Shown here in pieces: positions 37,111 through 46,965 of a DNA stretch of 49,272 nt (position 1 is the first letter of the stretch; every line of letters begins with the position of its first letter). A program made the translations under genes and the position numbers. Location of the stretch: NCBI GenBank assembly GCA_903920145.1, contig CAIXKV010000040.1, positions 1-49,272 on the forward strand, given 5' to 3'. This stretch comes from an uncultured Rhodospirillales bacterium. Its GTDB lineage: Bacteria; Pseudomonadota; Alphaproteobacteria; Azospirillales; Azospirillaceae. The notes below the pieces were generated by a model, which saw only the letters and a list, made by a program, of their open reading frames with translations, did no database searches and had not been told where the DNA came from.

Positions 37111-37342
37111 GTGGCCGGCGTGCCGGCAAGCCTTGATCATGACGCACTGCCGATATTGGGCCGCGACAGCGACCTGAAATCTTCCTTAACAAAGTATGAA
37201 TATGCGACTCCCTGAACAGATAAGGGCGGCAAAACGCCGCGCCTCTTGTCAACTGTTGCGAAACAGGGCGCCTTTCCGATAGTTCCGTTTGTCACAAATG
37301 GCTTTAGACACTTTCTTCTCTCCGGGTTTCTAGGAATGCCGG

Positions 37343-40300
37343 ATGGCGACAGGACAGGCGATGCCGGTCGATTACATTTTTTTCATTTACGGTTTGGCCT
37401 TTCTCTACGTCGGTGCCGTGTGCCTCTCGATGCGTCAGGGCGTTCCCGAATTGGTGCCATGGCGACTGTTGGGCCTCTTCGGCGTCAGCCACGGCTTTCA
37501 CGAGTGGCTTGATTTATTGGCTCTTGAAATAGGCGATTCATCCGCATTCGTGCTCGCACGTCTTGCGTTAATGACACTGTCCTATGTGGCCTTATTCGAG
37601 TTTGGCCGACTCGGGGCCGAACGGCTTGGCTTATGGGTTCTGCCCCGTTGGGTGGTCGTTCCCGTCGTCTTGGCGGTGGGATTGACCGTTGTTGCCAATA
37701 ACTCGGCCACCGCTAACGGCCTTTGCCGCCTTTTCCTGGCACTGCCCGCCTGTCTGCTGGCCATGGGCACCTTAATCCAGCGGGCGCGCTCGGCAGGCCG
37801 CGCCGAACAGCCATGGTTACTGGCTACGGCCATGGGCTTTCTGGCTTACGGCCTGACGGCGGGTGTGGTCGGCCCGACCTCGGCCTTTCCGCTCGCCCAC
37901 CTCATCAACCAGCAGTCATTCCTGGCCACCACGGGCCTTCCCATCCAACTGTTCCGGGGCGCCTGCGCCGTATTTATCGCCACGGCTTTGTGGGCCTACG
38001 ACCTAGAGCGCACCGAATTGAACGGCCTCATGCGGCGTTCACGCTGGCATTTTTGGCTAACCTCGGCCAGCTTGGTCGTGGTGGTGACGGCGGGCAGCCT
38101 ATTCACCGACTGGATGGGGCGGCTCTACGACGCCGATATGCGAGAAGCCATGTCGGCTGATTTGGCCCTGATGGCTAATGGCTTGTCCGATGACTTCCGC
38201 GAAGCCGAAGGCGCCGCCTTTGCCATGGCCGACAGCGGTTGGCCGGGCAATCGTCCCGACGACAAAGAGGCCGCGAACCAGATTGTCGACCGTTTTCACC
38301 GCGCCACGGTCGGCGACCTCGCCTATTTTCTGAATCGCGATGGCACGGTGCTCGCGGCCTCCAACCGGAATGATCCGTCCAACCTCGTCGGACAGAATTA
38401 CGCCTTTCGCCCTTATTTCCAAGAGGCCCTAGCCGATCATCCCAGCCACTATCTGGCATTTGGCGCCACCACCCACCAAGCCGGCTATTTCGCCAGCAAC
38501 CCGGTCCATGCTGGCCACGACGGCCCGGTGATCGGAGTCGCCGTGGTCAAAGTGCCGCTGAACGCGGATCGGTTAGGCCTGACCCGCGCCGCTGACGCCT
38601 ATCTGATCAATCCTCAAGGATTGGTGCTACTCGCGGGGCGGCCCGAGCAGCAACTTCGCCCGCTGTGGCCGGTCGCGCCCGAAATCGCTGACCAGGCGGT
38701 CTCGTCCCGACAGTTCGATCCTCTGCAAAATACGTCGCCCCTGACACGAGAAGTCTTCGATGGCGAAACACTGGTTATTGATGGCGTCCGCATGTTGGTT
38801 GGTCGCAAAGCGATCGGCGATCAGGGCTGGTCTTTACTGCTGCTGAAGAAAGAAAAAATGGCGGTTATCAACCGCTTGTTCGGAATTATCATTACACTTC
38901 TGGTCAGTTGCTTAATACTTGGACATTTTGTTCTACTCCGCCGGGAATTAAATGAAGAATTTCAGTTGAGCAAGCGGCAGTGCCGCATTGAAGAGCTTCT
39001 TCTTTTTAACGAAAGTAATACTCGGGCGCTCCAACACAGTCAAGAGTTGTTAGACTGCATCACGCGGCTCCAGTCGCGCTTCATCGGAGAAACCGACGCT
39101 GCCAGTTTATTTGAAGCGGTCTTGGATGACGTCATCCGGCTGACTGGCAGTCGAAGCGGCTTCTTGGTTGAACTGGGAGATGCCCAGAACGGCTCTCACC
39201 GTCAGCGGGTGCTGGCCATGGTGGGGCTTGGGGCTCATGGAGTCGAGGGGCCAAACAAGCCTCATGACGGCTCTCTGTTCGAGCCAACCATCGGTGTCTG
39301 TCAAAGCCTCTCTCTGACGGCGGCAACCCTGGAAGAGCCGGTCATTCTCGACCGCCAAGCCCTCCGAACCGGCGCTCTTCGCACCCCAGCGGATCATCCA
39401 GAGCTGGATAGCTTCCTGTGGCTGCCCCTCCACCGAGGCGGAACCATGGTCGGAGCCATCGGTTTGGCCAACCGTCCGGGGGGATATGATCAAAACATCG
39501 CGGCCATGATCCAACCCGTGGTTTTGGCCTGTAGCCAGATCATCGAAGCCTACCGCAATCACCGTCAGCGCCAAGAGGCGGCGGCGGCTCTGGCGCGTGG
39601 CGAACGACGATACCGGGCCCTGGTTGACACCCAGGCTGACATGGTGATCCGTGTTGACACCGCCGGACGCTTTACTTTCGTCAACGACACCACGTGCCGC
39701 GTGATCGGACGCGAGCGGGGCGCCTTGCTCGGCACCGCTTGGCGGGACATCGTTAGCCCTCAAGATGCCGACCCAACGGCCACCATGCTGGCTGCCGTCA
39801 ACAGCGGAAACCTGCCGATCGCGATTGAAAACCGGGTGGTCACGGCGACAACTGGCGAACGCTGGTACGCCTGGGAAAGTCGCCACATCTGGGACACGAC
39901 CGATACGCTGGTGGAGATTCAGGCTACGGGCCGCGATATCACCGACCGTCGGCGGATGGAAGACGCCCTCCGCCAAGCTCGAGACGATGCCGAAGCGGCC
40001 GCCCGTGCGCGCACCGTTTTCCTGGCGACCATGAGCCATGAACTGCGCACTCCACTGTCTTCGATCATTGGCTTTGGGGAAATGATTACAACCCTGGAAC
40101 CGGGAAGAGAACCGGGCTCGGATTTCAGAACCGTGGCCACGGACTATGCCCGTGACATCGTCACCAGCGGCTACCACCTTCTCTACATCATCAACCGAGT
40201 CCTTGATTGCGCTAAAATCGAGTCCGGCCTGATGACCATCGAACCGTCATCGCTGGATGTCCGTTACACCATCGCTCATGCCCTTCGAGAGATTCGGAAC

Positions 40301-40717
40301 CATGTCAGCCGTCGCAGCGTCCGCATTGTTCTCTCTATCCCGCGCAACCTGCCCTTGTTACGGGCCGATCGACATGCGGTTTATCAAATTCTTGGGAATT
40401 TAATTTCGAATGCCATTACCTTTACACCAACCGGAGGGACCATTTCGGTCAGCGCCAAAACCGGAGCCGAGCAAGGTATAGAACTCGTGGTTGCAGATAC
40501 CGGCATTGGTATTTCGGAATGCCAGATCGCGCGGATTCGCAAACCCTTCGAGCAAGGCGATACCCGCTATGCTCGGATCGCTGATGGCATCGGTCTCGGG
40601 TTGTTTCTGGTCGAGTCCTTGGTCAGCCTGCACGGAGGCAAGGTGCAAATCACCAGCAAAATCGGCGTGGGAACAACCGTCACTGTTTGGTTTCCACCCT
40701 CTGGCGTAAGATCATAA
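37343..40717 (+). CDS. Multi-domain membrane sensor histidine kinase (7TM, Cache-like, GAF, PAS)
   Basis: 1124 residues. About seven membrane helices fill the first 240 residues (MASE-like sensor), then a helix at about 245-262, an extracytoplasmic dCache-like domain (about 265-505) and a further helix (about 510-535, LFGIIITLLVSCLILGHF). In the cytosol come GAF (about 575-745), PAS (about 753-870, exit GRDITDRRR) and the kinase core with H899 in MSHELRTPL, N-box NLISNAIT, G1 DTGIG and G2 GIGLGLFLV. No receiver domain. The ligand is unknown. The likely partner is the receiver-HD-GYP protein 167 bp downstream. An in-frame ATG at 37361 is an alternative start. Confidence 0.92.
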   Translation: MATGQAMPVDYIFFIYGLAFLYVGAVCLSMRQGVPELVPWRLLGLFGVSHGFHEWLDLLALEIGDSSAFVLARLALMTLSYVALFEFGRLGAERLGLWVLPRWVVVPVVLAVGLTVVANNSATANGLCRLFLALPACLLAMGTLIQRARSAGRAEQPWLLATAMGFLAYGLTAGVVGPTSAFPLAHLINQQSFLATTGLPIQLFRGACAVFIATALWAYDLERTELNGLMRRSRWHFWLTSASLVVVVTAGSLFTDWMGRLYDADMREAMSADLALMANGLSDDFREAEGAAFAMADSGWPGNRPDDKEAANQIVDRFHRATVGDLAYFLNRDGTVLAASNRNDPSNLVGQNYAFRPYFQEALADHPSHYLAFGATTHQAGYFASNPVHAGHDGPVIGVAVVKVPLNADRLGLTRAADAYLINPQGLVLLAGRPEQQLRPLWPVAPEIADQAVSSRQFDPLQNTSPLTREVFDGETLVIDGVRMLVGRKAIGDQGWSLLLLKKEKMAVINRLFGIIITLLVSCLILGHFVLLRRELNEEFQLSKRQCRIEELLLFNESNTRALQHSQELLDCITRLQSRFIGETDAASLFEAVLDDVIRLTGSRSGFLVELGDAQNGSHRQRVLAMVGLGAHGVEGPNKPHDGSLFEPTIGVCQSLSLTAATLEEPVILDRQALRTGALRTPADHPELDSFLWLPLHRGGTMVGAIGLANRPGGYDQNIAAMIQPVVLACSQIIEAYRNHRQRQEAAAALARGERRYRALVDTQADMVIRVDTAGRFTFVNDTTCRVIGRERGALLGTAWRDIVSPQDADPTATMLAAVNSGNLPIAIENRVVTATTGERWYAWESRHIWDTTDTLVEIQATGRDITDRRRMEDALRQARDDAEAAARARTVFLATMSHELRTPLSSIIGFGEMITTLEPGREPGSDFRTVATDYARDIVTSGYHLLYIINRVLDCAKIESGLMTIEPSSLDVRYTIAHALREIRNHVSRRSVRIVLSIPRNLPLLRADRHAVYQILGNLISNAITFTPTGGTISVSAKTGAEQGIELVVADTGIGISECQIARIRKPFEQGDTRYARIADGIGLGLFLVESLVSLHGGKVQITSKIGVGTTVTVWFPPSGVRS

Positions 40718-40734
40718 AAAGAGCTGTACTGGAG

Positions 40735-40749
40735 ATCCCCGCGCGGGAT
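40735..40749 (+). terminator. Possible weak terminator after the kinase
   Basis: ATCCC (40735-40739) pairs with GGGAT (40745-40749), loop CGCGC, followed after 5 bases by TTTT. Short stem, so low certainty. Confidence 0.35.
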
Positions 40750-40805
40750 TACCATTTTAAAAGCCGTACTTTTATCGGCGTTGTTATGCGAGAATATCCC
40801 TACAT

Positions 40806-40876
40806 CGGTCTTTTTCTGCGTTAAGGCGGCGGGAACCGCAAACTCGCAGACCGCTGGGACGAGGCCGGAGGCTAGG
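40806..40876 (+). promoter_or_regulatory. Possible structured leader before the HD-GYP gene
   Basis: CTGCG (40816-40820) pairs with CGCAG (40845-40849), and CGGT (40806-40809) with ACCG (40850-40853), with a 6-nt bulge containing five T. An inner hairpin GCGG (40826-40829) with CCGC (40836-40839) sits inside. The 3' part runs into AGGA (40874-40877), the ribosome site. It might be a regulatory leader; I do not recognise a known class. Confidence 0.35.
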
Positions 40877-40884
40877 ACTTACGG

Positions 40885-42867
40885 ATGATGCTTGAGAACA
40901 CCGAACTGCGGGAGATGCCGGCACGCATATTGGTGGTCGACGACACTCCCGAAAATCTGGCGGTGCTCACCCGTGTCCTGCGCGAGCACGGTCATTCGGT
41001 GGTCACGGCCCTAAGTGGCAAGCGGGCCTTGCAGGTGGCAAGCCGAGAGACGCCCGATCTCGTTCTTCTTGATGTCCGAATGCCCGAGATGGATGGTTAC
41101 GAGGTCTGCCGACGATTCAAGGCCGACCCGGCCCTAGCGGCCATCCCGATCGTGTTCATCAGCGCCGCAAGCGATACCGAAATCAAGATAAAGACGTTCA
41201 CATCCGGCGGCGTTGACTTTATCTCTAAGCCCTTTGAACCGGAAGAGGTGTTGGCACGCGTCCAAACGCATCTCGCGCTCCGTGCCATGGAAAGAAATCT
41301 GGAGCGACAACTAACCCATAGAACCGAGCAATTGCGTGCCAGTGAACGACGATATCGCAGCTTGGTCGAAACTCTTCACGATGATTATTTCTTCTATTCA
41401 CTCGATCCTGATGGCCAAGTGGTTTATGTCAGTCAATCGATCAATACCGTGCTCGGCTATACCCCTGACGAATTTTCGGCCCATTATCACGACTATCTGA
41501 CCTCTGCCCCTCTCAATGAGCAAGCCCGAAACCACCGCCGCCTCGTGTGCAGCGGAGAACGGCCACCGGCTTACCCCATCGAGATTCGACACCGAAACGG
41601 CGAGATTCATCGCTTTGAGATTTCCGAATGTCCGATCCTCGACCCCCAGGGCGCCGTGCTGGCGGTGGAAGGCATTGGCCACGACATCACCCAACGGACC
41701 TTGGCTGAAAATGCCTTGCGCCGTACCAATCGCGCTCTCAAAACCCTGACAAACTGCAATGGCGTATTGGTTCACGCCACCGATGAAGGCCAATTACTGG
41801 CAGAGATGTGCAGAGTTATTGTTGAAATCGGTGGCTATCGGTTGGCCTGGATCGGGATGGTTGACGAAACCCAGCAAAGACTTCGTTCGGCGGCACATCT
41901 GGGGGATCCGGTGATAGAAGCCCAAGGGGCCATCAACCCCTGGGGCGAAGGGGATTTTACCCCAACGCCGCTGGACAGCGTGGTGCGAAGTGGTACGCTG
42001 CGGGTGGTTCAGAATGCGGCAGCCGACCCCGATTTCACGCTCTGGCGCGCTGAAGCGGCGGCCCTTGGGTACGCCTCGGCCCTGATCCTGCCTCTGGCGG
42101 CGGGGGGCGGGGTCTTCGGCCTTCTCAGCATCCACAGTGCCGAGCCTAACGCTTTCGACGACGAAGAAGTTCGCCTGCTGGCTGAATTGGGGGAAGATCT
42201 TGGCTATGGCCTGTCGGCTCTCCGCACCCGAGCCAACCACGATCGCACCTTGCAACGCCTGGAAGCCAGCATGGAAGCAACGATCCAGGCCATTGCCGGA
42301 ACCGTGGAAATGCGAGATCCCTACACCGCCGGCCACCAGCAACGGGTGGCCCACCTAGCGGAGGCCATCGCCCGAGAAATGGGGATGCCAGAAAACGAGG
42401 TTCACGGCCTGTATCTGGCCAGCATCGTTCACGACTTGGGAAAAATTCGTATTCCTGCTGAAATTCTTGCCAAACCGGGGCGATTGTCGCCAATTGAGTA
42501 TGAACTGATCAAAATCCACGCCACCGCTGGCTTCGAGATTCTCAAGGCGGTCGATTTCCCCTGGCCAATCGCCCTCATCGTCTCCCAGCATCACGAACGG
42601 TTGGATGGCTCGGGATATCCCAAAGGGTTGGTGGGCGACGAAATCCTGCTGCACGCCCGAATCATTGCTGTGGCCGACGTGGTGGAGGCCATGGCCTCGC
42701 ATCGCCCCTACCGTCCTGCGCTGGGAATCGAGGTGGCACTGGCGGAAATTCAAGAAAATCAGGGCCGGCTTTATGACTCCTCTGTGGTAACGGCCTGCCT
42801 CCGATTGTTCCGTGACAAGAGCTTTGCCTTTTCGGTGAGATCGGAAGACGAACTCCATAGGCACTAG
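40885..42867 (+). CDS. Response regulator with PAS, GAF and HD-GYP (cyclic di-GMP phosphodiesterase)
   Basis: 660 residues. Receiver domain (about 14-130) with acceptor D63 (LLDVRMPEMDG), PAS (about 153-280, exit GHDITQRT), GAF (about 295-450) and HD-GYP (about 470-650). The HD pair is H516-D517 in VHDLGKI, the HHE block is at 569-571, and the GYP motif is at 577-579 (DGSGYPKG), so it is likely an active enzyme cutting cyclic di-GMP to GMP or pGpG. Placed after the large kinase, the likely phosphate donor. A second ATG follows immediately at 40888; AGGA at 40874-40877 serves either. Confidence 0.94.
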   Translation: MMLENTELREMPARILVVDDTPENLAVLTRVLREHGHSVVTALSGKRALQVASRETPDLVLLDVRMPEMDGYEVCRRFKADPALAAIPIVFISAASDTEIKIKTFTSGGVDFISKPFEPEEVLARVQTHLALRAMERNLERQLTHRTEQLRASERRYRSLVETLHDDYFFYSLDPDGQVVYVSQSINTVLGYTPDEFSAHYHDYLTSAPLNEQARNHRRLVCSGERPPAYPIEIRHRNGEIHRFEISECPILDPQGAVLAVEGIGHDITQRTLAENALRRTNRALKTLTNCNGVLVHATDEGQLLAEMCRVIVEIGGYRLAWIGMVDETQQRLRSAAHLGDPVIEAQGAINPWGEGDFTPTPLDSVVRSGTLRVVQNAAADPDFTLWRAEAAALGYASALILPLAAGGGVFGLLSIHSAEPNAFDDEEVRLLAELGEDLGYGLSALRTRANHDRTLQRLEASMEATIQAIAGTVEMRDPYTAGHQQRVAHLAEAIAREMGMPENEVHGLYLASIVHDLGKIRIPAEILAKPGRLSPIEYELIKIHATAGFEILKAVDFPWPIALIVSQHHERLDGSGYPKGLVGDEILLHARIIAVADVVEAMASHRPYRPALGIEVALAEIQENQGRLYDSSVVTACLRLFRDKSFAFSVRSEDELHRH

Positions 42868-42920
42868 AGCCGGCACCGATCCGGTTGGCGGGCGTCTCGC
42901 GCGCCTTCGGACTTCGCCGT

Positions 42921-44435
42921 CTATGGCGCCACCGGCAACCACACCGTGAAGGTTGTCCCGCGTCCAACTTCGCTTTCAATGGTCAAGCGCCCTCGGTGGC
43001 GGTTGAGGATGTGCTTGACGATGGCCAAGCCTAAGCCGGTCCCACCCAAGGCTCGAGACCGCGCGGGATCGACCCGGTAAAAGCGTTCGGTCAGGCGCGG
43101 CAAGTGAGTGCGGGCAATACCTTCGCCCTGATCGGCGATAGCCACCGAGATCATCTGCGGAGCCGGTCGAACCGCGCGCCGACTGCCAAGAGGACCGGCA
43201 ACGGCCAGGGGCGGTGGCATCGTACCGCCCACTGCTGTCGCATCGGTCAGAATAATGCTAACCGTGACCTCGGTTTGTTCACAAGTATATTTGATGGCGT
43301 TGCTAATCAGGTTATGCATGACTTGGGATAACTGGTCTGCATCTCCGGCCACCATGGGCAAATCATCGGCGGCCACAACCCGTAGCCGCACCCGTCGGGC
43401 AGCCGCCTTCAGTTCAAAAGCCGCGATCGCCGCGCCAACGGATCGCACCACGTCGACCCGACCCGTTGGCCGGGTGTGCTCGTCCAGCTCGATCCGCGAC
43501 AGGGACAGCAGATCATCCACCAATCGGGCCATCCGGGTTGACTGGTCATGCATAATACCGAGAAAGCGTTCCCGTGCGGGTTGATCGTCGCGGGCCGGAC
43601 CTCGCAGGGTCTCGATAAAACCAATCAGAGTGGCCAAGGGGGTGCGCAATTCGTGACTGGCATTGGCGACAAAATCGGCCCGTGACTGTTCCGACCGCTT
43701 GATGGTTGTGATATCGTGCAACGATAACAGAACCATCGGCGGCGCCGACACGCTGTCATGGTCGTCGTGGGGGCTGTTTGCGATTCCAGCCCCTGTTCCA
43801 ATCCCAGCCCCGGTTGGCCGATGCAAAAAAGGCTTGATGCGCGCCTGATAAATGCATTCCACCGGGCCCGGTAGTGGAAATTCCACGGCACGGGACGCAC
43901 CGCCGCCCAACACAGCGTCCACAGCTCCGACCACCTCGGGGTGGCGCAGACTGAGGGTCAGATCGACATCCAGCATCCGGGCGCCAAACAGGCTCCGGGC
44001 GGCCTGATTGGCATGACGAACCCGCCGCTCGCCGCCCACCAGGATCAACGGGTCCGGCAGGGCCTCGAGAATCGCTTCGTTGGTCTCGACTCGAGTCGCA
44101 AACTGATGAATGCGGTTGGCGTGGACCCGGTCCAGGCGGGCAATCCGCGTGATCAGGTCGTGCGCGATGCCATCCCCTTCATCGGGGCCGGGGTCTACCG
44201 CCGAGCCCGGAGACTCGGTCAGTTGGCGCAGATAATCCGAAACCGCCCGTGCTTCCCGATGATAGATCAGGATAATCCAAGCCGATCCCAACGGCGGCAA
44301 GACCACCGCCGTAACAACAGCCCAAACGGCAACAGTTCCTCCGAACACCAACGACACCACTGCGACCAGCAACGGCGCGGCCATGAGCAAGATCGGGAAA
44401 ACCAGTCGCTCGGAAGGAATTACGGGTGTTCTCAT
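42921..44435 (-). CDS. phoR: PhoR-type sensor histidine kinase
   Basis: 504 residues. Two N-terminal membrane helices (about 12-60), a PAS-like domain (about 105-190), and the kinase core with H261 in NASHELRTPLATLIGFIETLRG, a block very typical of PhoR split here as NASHELRTP and GFIETLRG. N-box NLISNAIKYT and G2 GTGLGLAIV follow. PhoR senses phosphate limitation with Pst/PhoU and phosphorylates PhoB. None of pst, phoU or phoB is in view, though they could not lie immediately downstream since an HD-GYP gene is there. So the PhoR name is by sequence, the role inferred. The frame opens at 44447; the ATG at 44435 is preferred. Confidence 0.8.
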   Translation of the reverse strand: MRTPVIPSERLVFPILLMAAPLLVAVVSLVFGGTVAVWAVVTAVVLPPLGSAWIILIYHREARAVSDYLRQLTESPGSAVDPGPDEGDGIAHDLITRIARLDRVHANRIHQFATRVETNEAILEALPDPLILVGGERRVRHANQAARSLFGARMLDVDLTLSLRHPEVVGAVDAVLGGGASRAVEFPLPGPVECIYQARIKPFLHRPTGAGIGTGAGIANSPHDDHDSVSAPPMVLLSLHDITTIKRSEQSRADFVANASHELRTPLATLIGFIETLRGPARDDQPARERFLGIMHDQSTRMARLVDDLLSLSRIELDEHTRPTGRVDVVRSVGAAIAAFELKAAARRVRLRVVAADDLPMVAGDADQLSQVMHNLISNAIKYTCEQTEVTVSIILTDATAVGGTMPPPLAVAGPLGSRRAVRPAPQMISVAIADQGEGIARTHLPRLTERFYRVDPARSRALGGTGLGLAIVKHILNRHRGRLTIESEVGRGTTFTVWLPVAP

Positions 44436-44609
44436 CGATTTACACAACGATTGGCTGACTCGGGTACGGCTGACATGAGCACGCTCCCGAGTCTACACCA
44501 AAGCGATTGTGGGCAAAGTCTTTTAGACGGCCTTCATGAGTTCTTCACAACCCACACCCAAACCCCGCAAACACCACCGCCCAACACCCTGTTCGGCGGG
44601 AATGTTCAC

Positions 44610-46880
44610 CTACCATTGTAGCGAATCATGAGCTGCCATCGCCGCCGCCGTCACCAGATCGGAAACAGTAGAGCCCATGGAGACGATTTGAACGGGCCGT
44701 TCAAGTCCGATCAATAACGGTCCCACCACCGTACCACCGCCCAGCTTGGCCATCAGCTTGTAGCTGATATTGGCGGCATGTAACGCCGGCATGATCAGAA
44801 CATTGGCCGGACCAGAGAGACGACAAAACGGAAACAGCCGTTTCATCAGATCATAATCGAGAGCGACGTCGGCGGCCATTTCGCCGTCATATTCGAAATC
44901 GACGCGAGTACGGTCGAGAATCTCCACCGCCGCCCGGACGTGCGCCGCCCGACCATGAGGATGTTGGCCAAAATTGGAGAAGGACAGCATCGCCACCCGT
45001 GGCTCATGCCCCATCTGGCGGGCCTTGGCGGCTGACTGGATGGCGATCTCGGCCAATTGATGACTGTCGGGCAGTTCGTTGATGGTGGTGTCGGCAATCA
45101 GCACGGTGCGCCCCCGTGCCACCAGCACCGCCAAGCCGAACACCCGCTCGCCAGGGCGAGGGTCGATGACGCGGGCGATTTCGCTGTACGAAACCCGGAA
45201 ATTACGGGTTAAGCCCGTGACCATGGCGTCGGCATCGCCCAACGAAACCATCAACGCGCCAAAGACATTGCGGTCTTGGTTCACCATCCGCTGGCAGTCG
45301 CGATAGAGCAACCCTTGACGCTGCAACCGCTTGTAAAGATGCTCGGTGTAGCGGCGGGTGTGGCTGGAGCGCCGGGCGTTGTGAATCTCCAGGTCATTGG
45401 CCCCCGCCAAGCCCAGAGACTTGATCTGTTCGGCAATGACCTCTTCCCGACCAATCAGCACCGGGGTTCCGTAGCCCGCAGCCCGGAAGGCGATGGCGGC
45501 CCGAATCGTGCGGTCCTCTTCGCCCTCGGCAAACACCACCCGGCGCGGATTGGACTTAACCTTTTCGAAGATGAGCTGGAGTGCATCCGCCGTGGGGTCA
45601 AGCCGGGTCCGCAATCTTTGGCGGTAGCCCGCCAAATCGATAATCGGCATCCGAGCCACGCCGCTATCCATCGCCGCCTGGGCCACGGCAACTGGAATAT
45701 TGACGATCAAGCGCGGGTCAAAGGGAACCGGGATGATGTATTCCGGGCCATACCGCAGATGCCGACCGGCATAGGCCGCGTCCACTTCGTCGGGGACATC
45801 CTGGCGGGCGAGTTCGGCGATGGCGCGGGCTGCCGCGATCTTCATGGCGTCGTTGATGGTTGACGCCCGAACATCGAGAGCACCCCGAAAGATATAGGGA
45901 AAGCCCAAGACGTTGTTGACCTGATTGGGATAGTCGGAACGCCCGGTGGCCACGATGGCATCCGCGCGCACCGCCTTGACGTCTTCTGGCGTGATCTCGG
46001 GGTCGGGGTTGGCCAAAGCGAAGATGATCGGCCTAGCGGCCATGGAGGCCACCATGGCCGGGGTCACCGCCCCCTTGGCCGAGAGCCCCACCAGAACATC
46101 GGCCCCAACCGTGGCTTCAGCCAAAGTGCGGGCCTCGGTGGGAACCGCGTGGCCAGACTTCCACTGATTCATGCCCTCCGTGCGGCCCTGGTAGATCACC
46201 CCCTTGGTATCGCACAAAATCACATGGTCGTGGGGCACGCCCATGGTCTTAAACAACTCGACACAGGCGATGGCGGCGGCACCGGCGCCGTTGACCACCA
46301 TCCGAATGTCTTTCAGATTTCGCCCCGTGATATGCACGGCATTGATCAGCGCCGCTGCCGCGATGATCGCGGTCCCGTGCTGGTCGTCATGAAACACCGG
46401 AATATCCATGATCTCGCGCAAACGCTGCTCGATGATGAAGCATTCCGGGGCTTTGATGTCCTCCAGATTGATGCCGCCGAACGACGGCCCGAGGAAGCGG
46501 ACGCAGTTGATGAACTCTTCCACGTCGCGGGTATCGACCTCCAGATCGATCCCATCCACGTCGGCAAAGCGTTTGAACAGCACCGCCTTGCCTTCCATCA
46601 CCGGCTTTGAAGCCAGTGCGCCCAGGTCACCCAGGCCAAGCACCGCCGTGCCGTTGGAGATAATGGCAACGATATTGCCTTTGGCGGTGTAGTCGTAGAC
46701 CGTGTTGGGGTCGGCAGCGATGCGTAGGCACGGCGCAGCGACCCCAGGCGAATAAGCCAGTGACAGGTCGCGCTGCGTGGTCAGCGGCTTGGTGGGCGTG
46801 ATCTCCAGCTTGCCTGGCCGGCCGCTGGCGTGCAACAGCAGGGCCTCTTCCTCGGTCACCCGTCTGGTGGTATCGGCCAT
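44610..46880 (-). CDS. maeB: NADP-dependent malic enzyme with phosphotransacetylase-like domain
   Basis: 756 residues, the long MaeB type. The N-terminal 430 residues are malic enzyme (AYSPGVAAPCLRIAADP, FHDDQHGTAIIAAAALINA, NGAGAAAIACVELFK), and the C-terminal 320 residues resemble phosphate acetyltransferase (PRRVVFAEGEEDRTIRAA, MGSTVSDLVTAAAMAA). It oxidises malate to pyruvate and CO2 with NADP; the C-terminal domain is regulatory, responding to acetyl-CoA in studied members. The ATG at 46880 has AGAGGAA upstream; an earlier in-frame start at 46910 is less likely. Confidence 0.95.
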   Translation of the reverse strand: MADTTRRVTEEEALLLHASGRPGKLEITPTKPLTTQRDLSLAYSPGVAAPCLRIAADPNTVYDYTAKGNIVAIISNGTAVLGLGDLGALASKPVMEGKAVLFKRFADVDGIDLEVDTRDVEEFINCVRFLGPSFGGINLEDIKAPECFIIEQRLREIMDIPVFHDDQHGTAIIAAAALINAVHITGRNLKDIRMVVNGAGAAAIACVELFKTMGVPHDHVILCDTKGVIYQGRTEGMNQWKSGHAVPTEARTLAEATVGADVLVGLSAKGAVTPAMVASMAARPIIFALANPDPEITPEDVKAVRADAIVATGRSDYPNQVNNVLGFPYIFRGALDVRASTINDAMKIAAARAIAELARQDVPDEVDAAYAGRHLRYGPEYIIPVPFDPRLIVNIPVAVAQAAMDSGVARMPIIDLAGYRQRLRTRLDPTADALQLIFEKVKSNPRRVVFAEGEEDRTIRAAIAFRAAGYGTPVLIGREEVIAEQIKSLGLAGANDLEIHNARRSSHTRRYTEHLYKRLQRQGLLYRDCQRMVNQDRNVFGALMVSLGDADAMVTGLTRNFRVSYSEIARVIDPRPGERVFGLAVLVARGRTVLIADTTINELPDSHQLAEIAIQSAAKARQMGHEPRVAMLSFSNFGQHPHGRAAHVRAAVEILDRTRVDFEYDGEMAADVALDYDLMKRLFPFCRLSGPANVLIMPALHAANISYKLMAKLGGGTVVGPLLIGLERPVQIVSMGSTVSDLVTAAAMAAHDSLQW

Positions 46881-46965
46881 CGATTCCTCTCGTTTCGTCC
46901 AAGGACCCAATGGTAGCGGCAGTTTCCCGTAACCGCTAGCATCTCGACGGCCCTGGTGGGGGTCT

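Larger units (their letters stand above)
36933..37342. other. Divergent control region between nifB and the large kinase
   Basis: 410 bp without a gene. The nifB side holds a sigma-54 promoter and two NifA sites. The kinase side has a GC-rich hairpin (GCGGC-AAAAC-GCCGC near 37227-37242) and an AT-richer stretch (37170-37210), but no sure promoter. Confidence 0.7.

Noticed and set aside
37130-37146. FNR-type box (TTGATCATG) upstream of the large kinase
   Set aside because: Only the left half fits TTGAT-N4-ATCAA; the right half does not.
40840-40884. Cyclic di-GMP (GEMM) riboswitch before the HD-GYP gene
   Set aside because: Pieces such as GGGACG and GCAAAC are present, but their order and the conserved GAAA/tetraloop-receptor parts do not fit the class; kept only as an unassigned structured leader.
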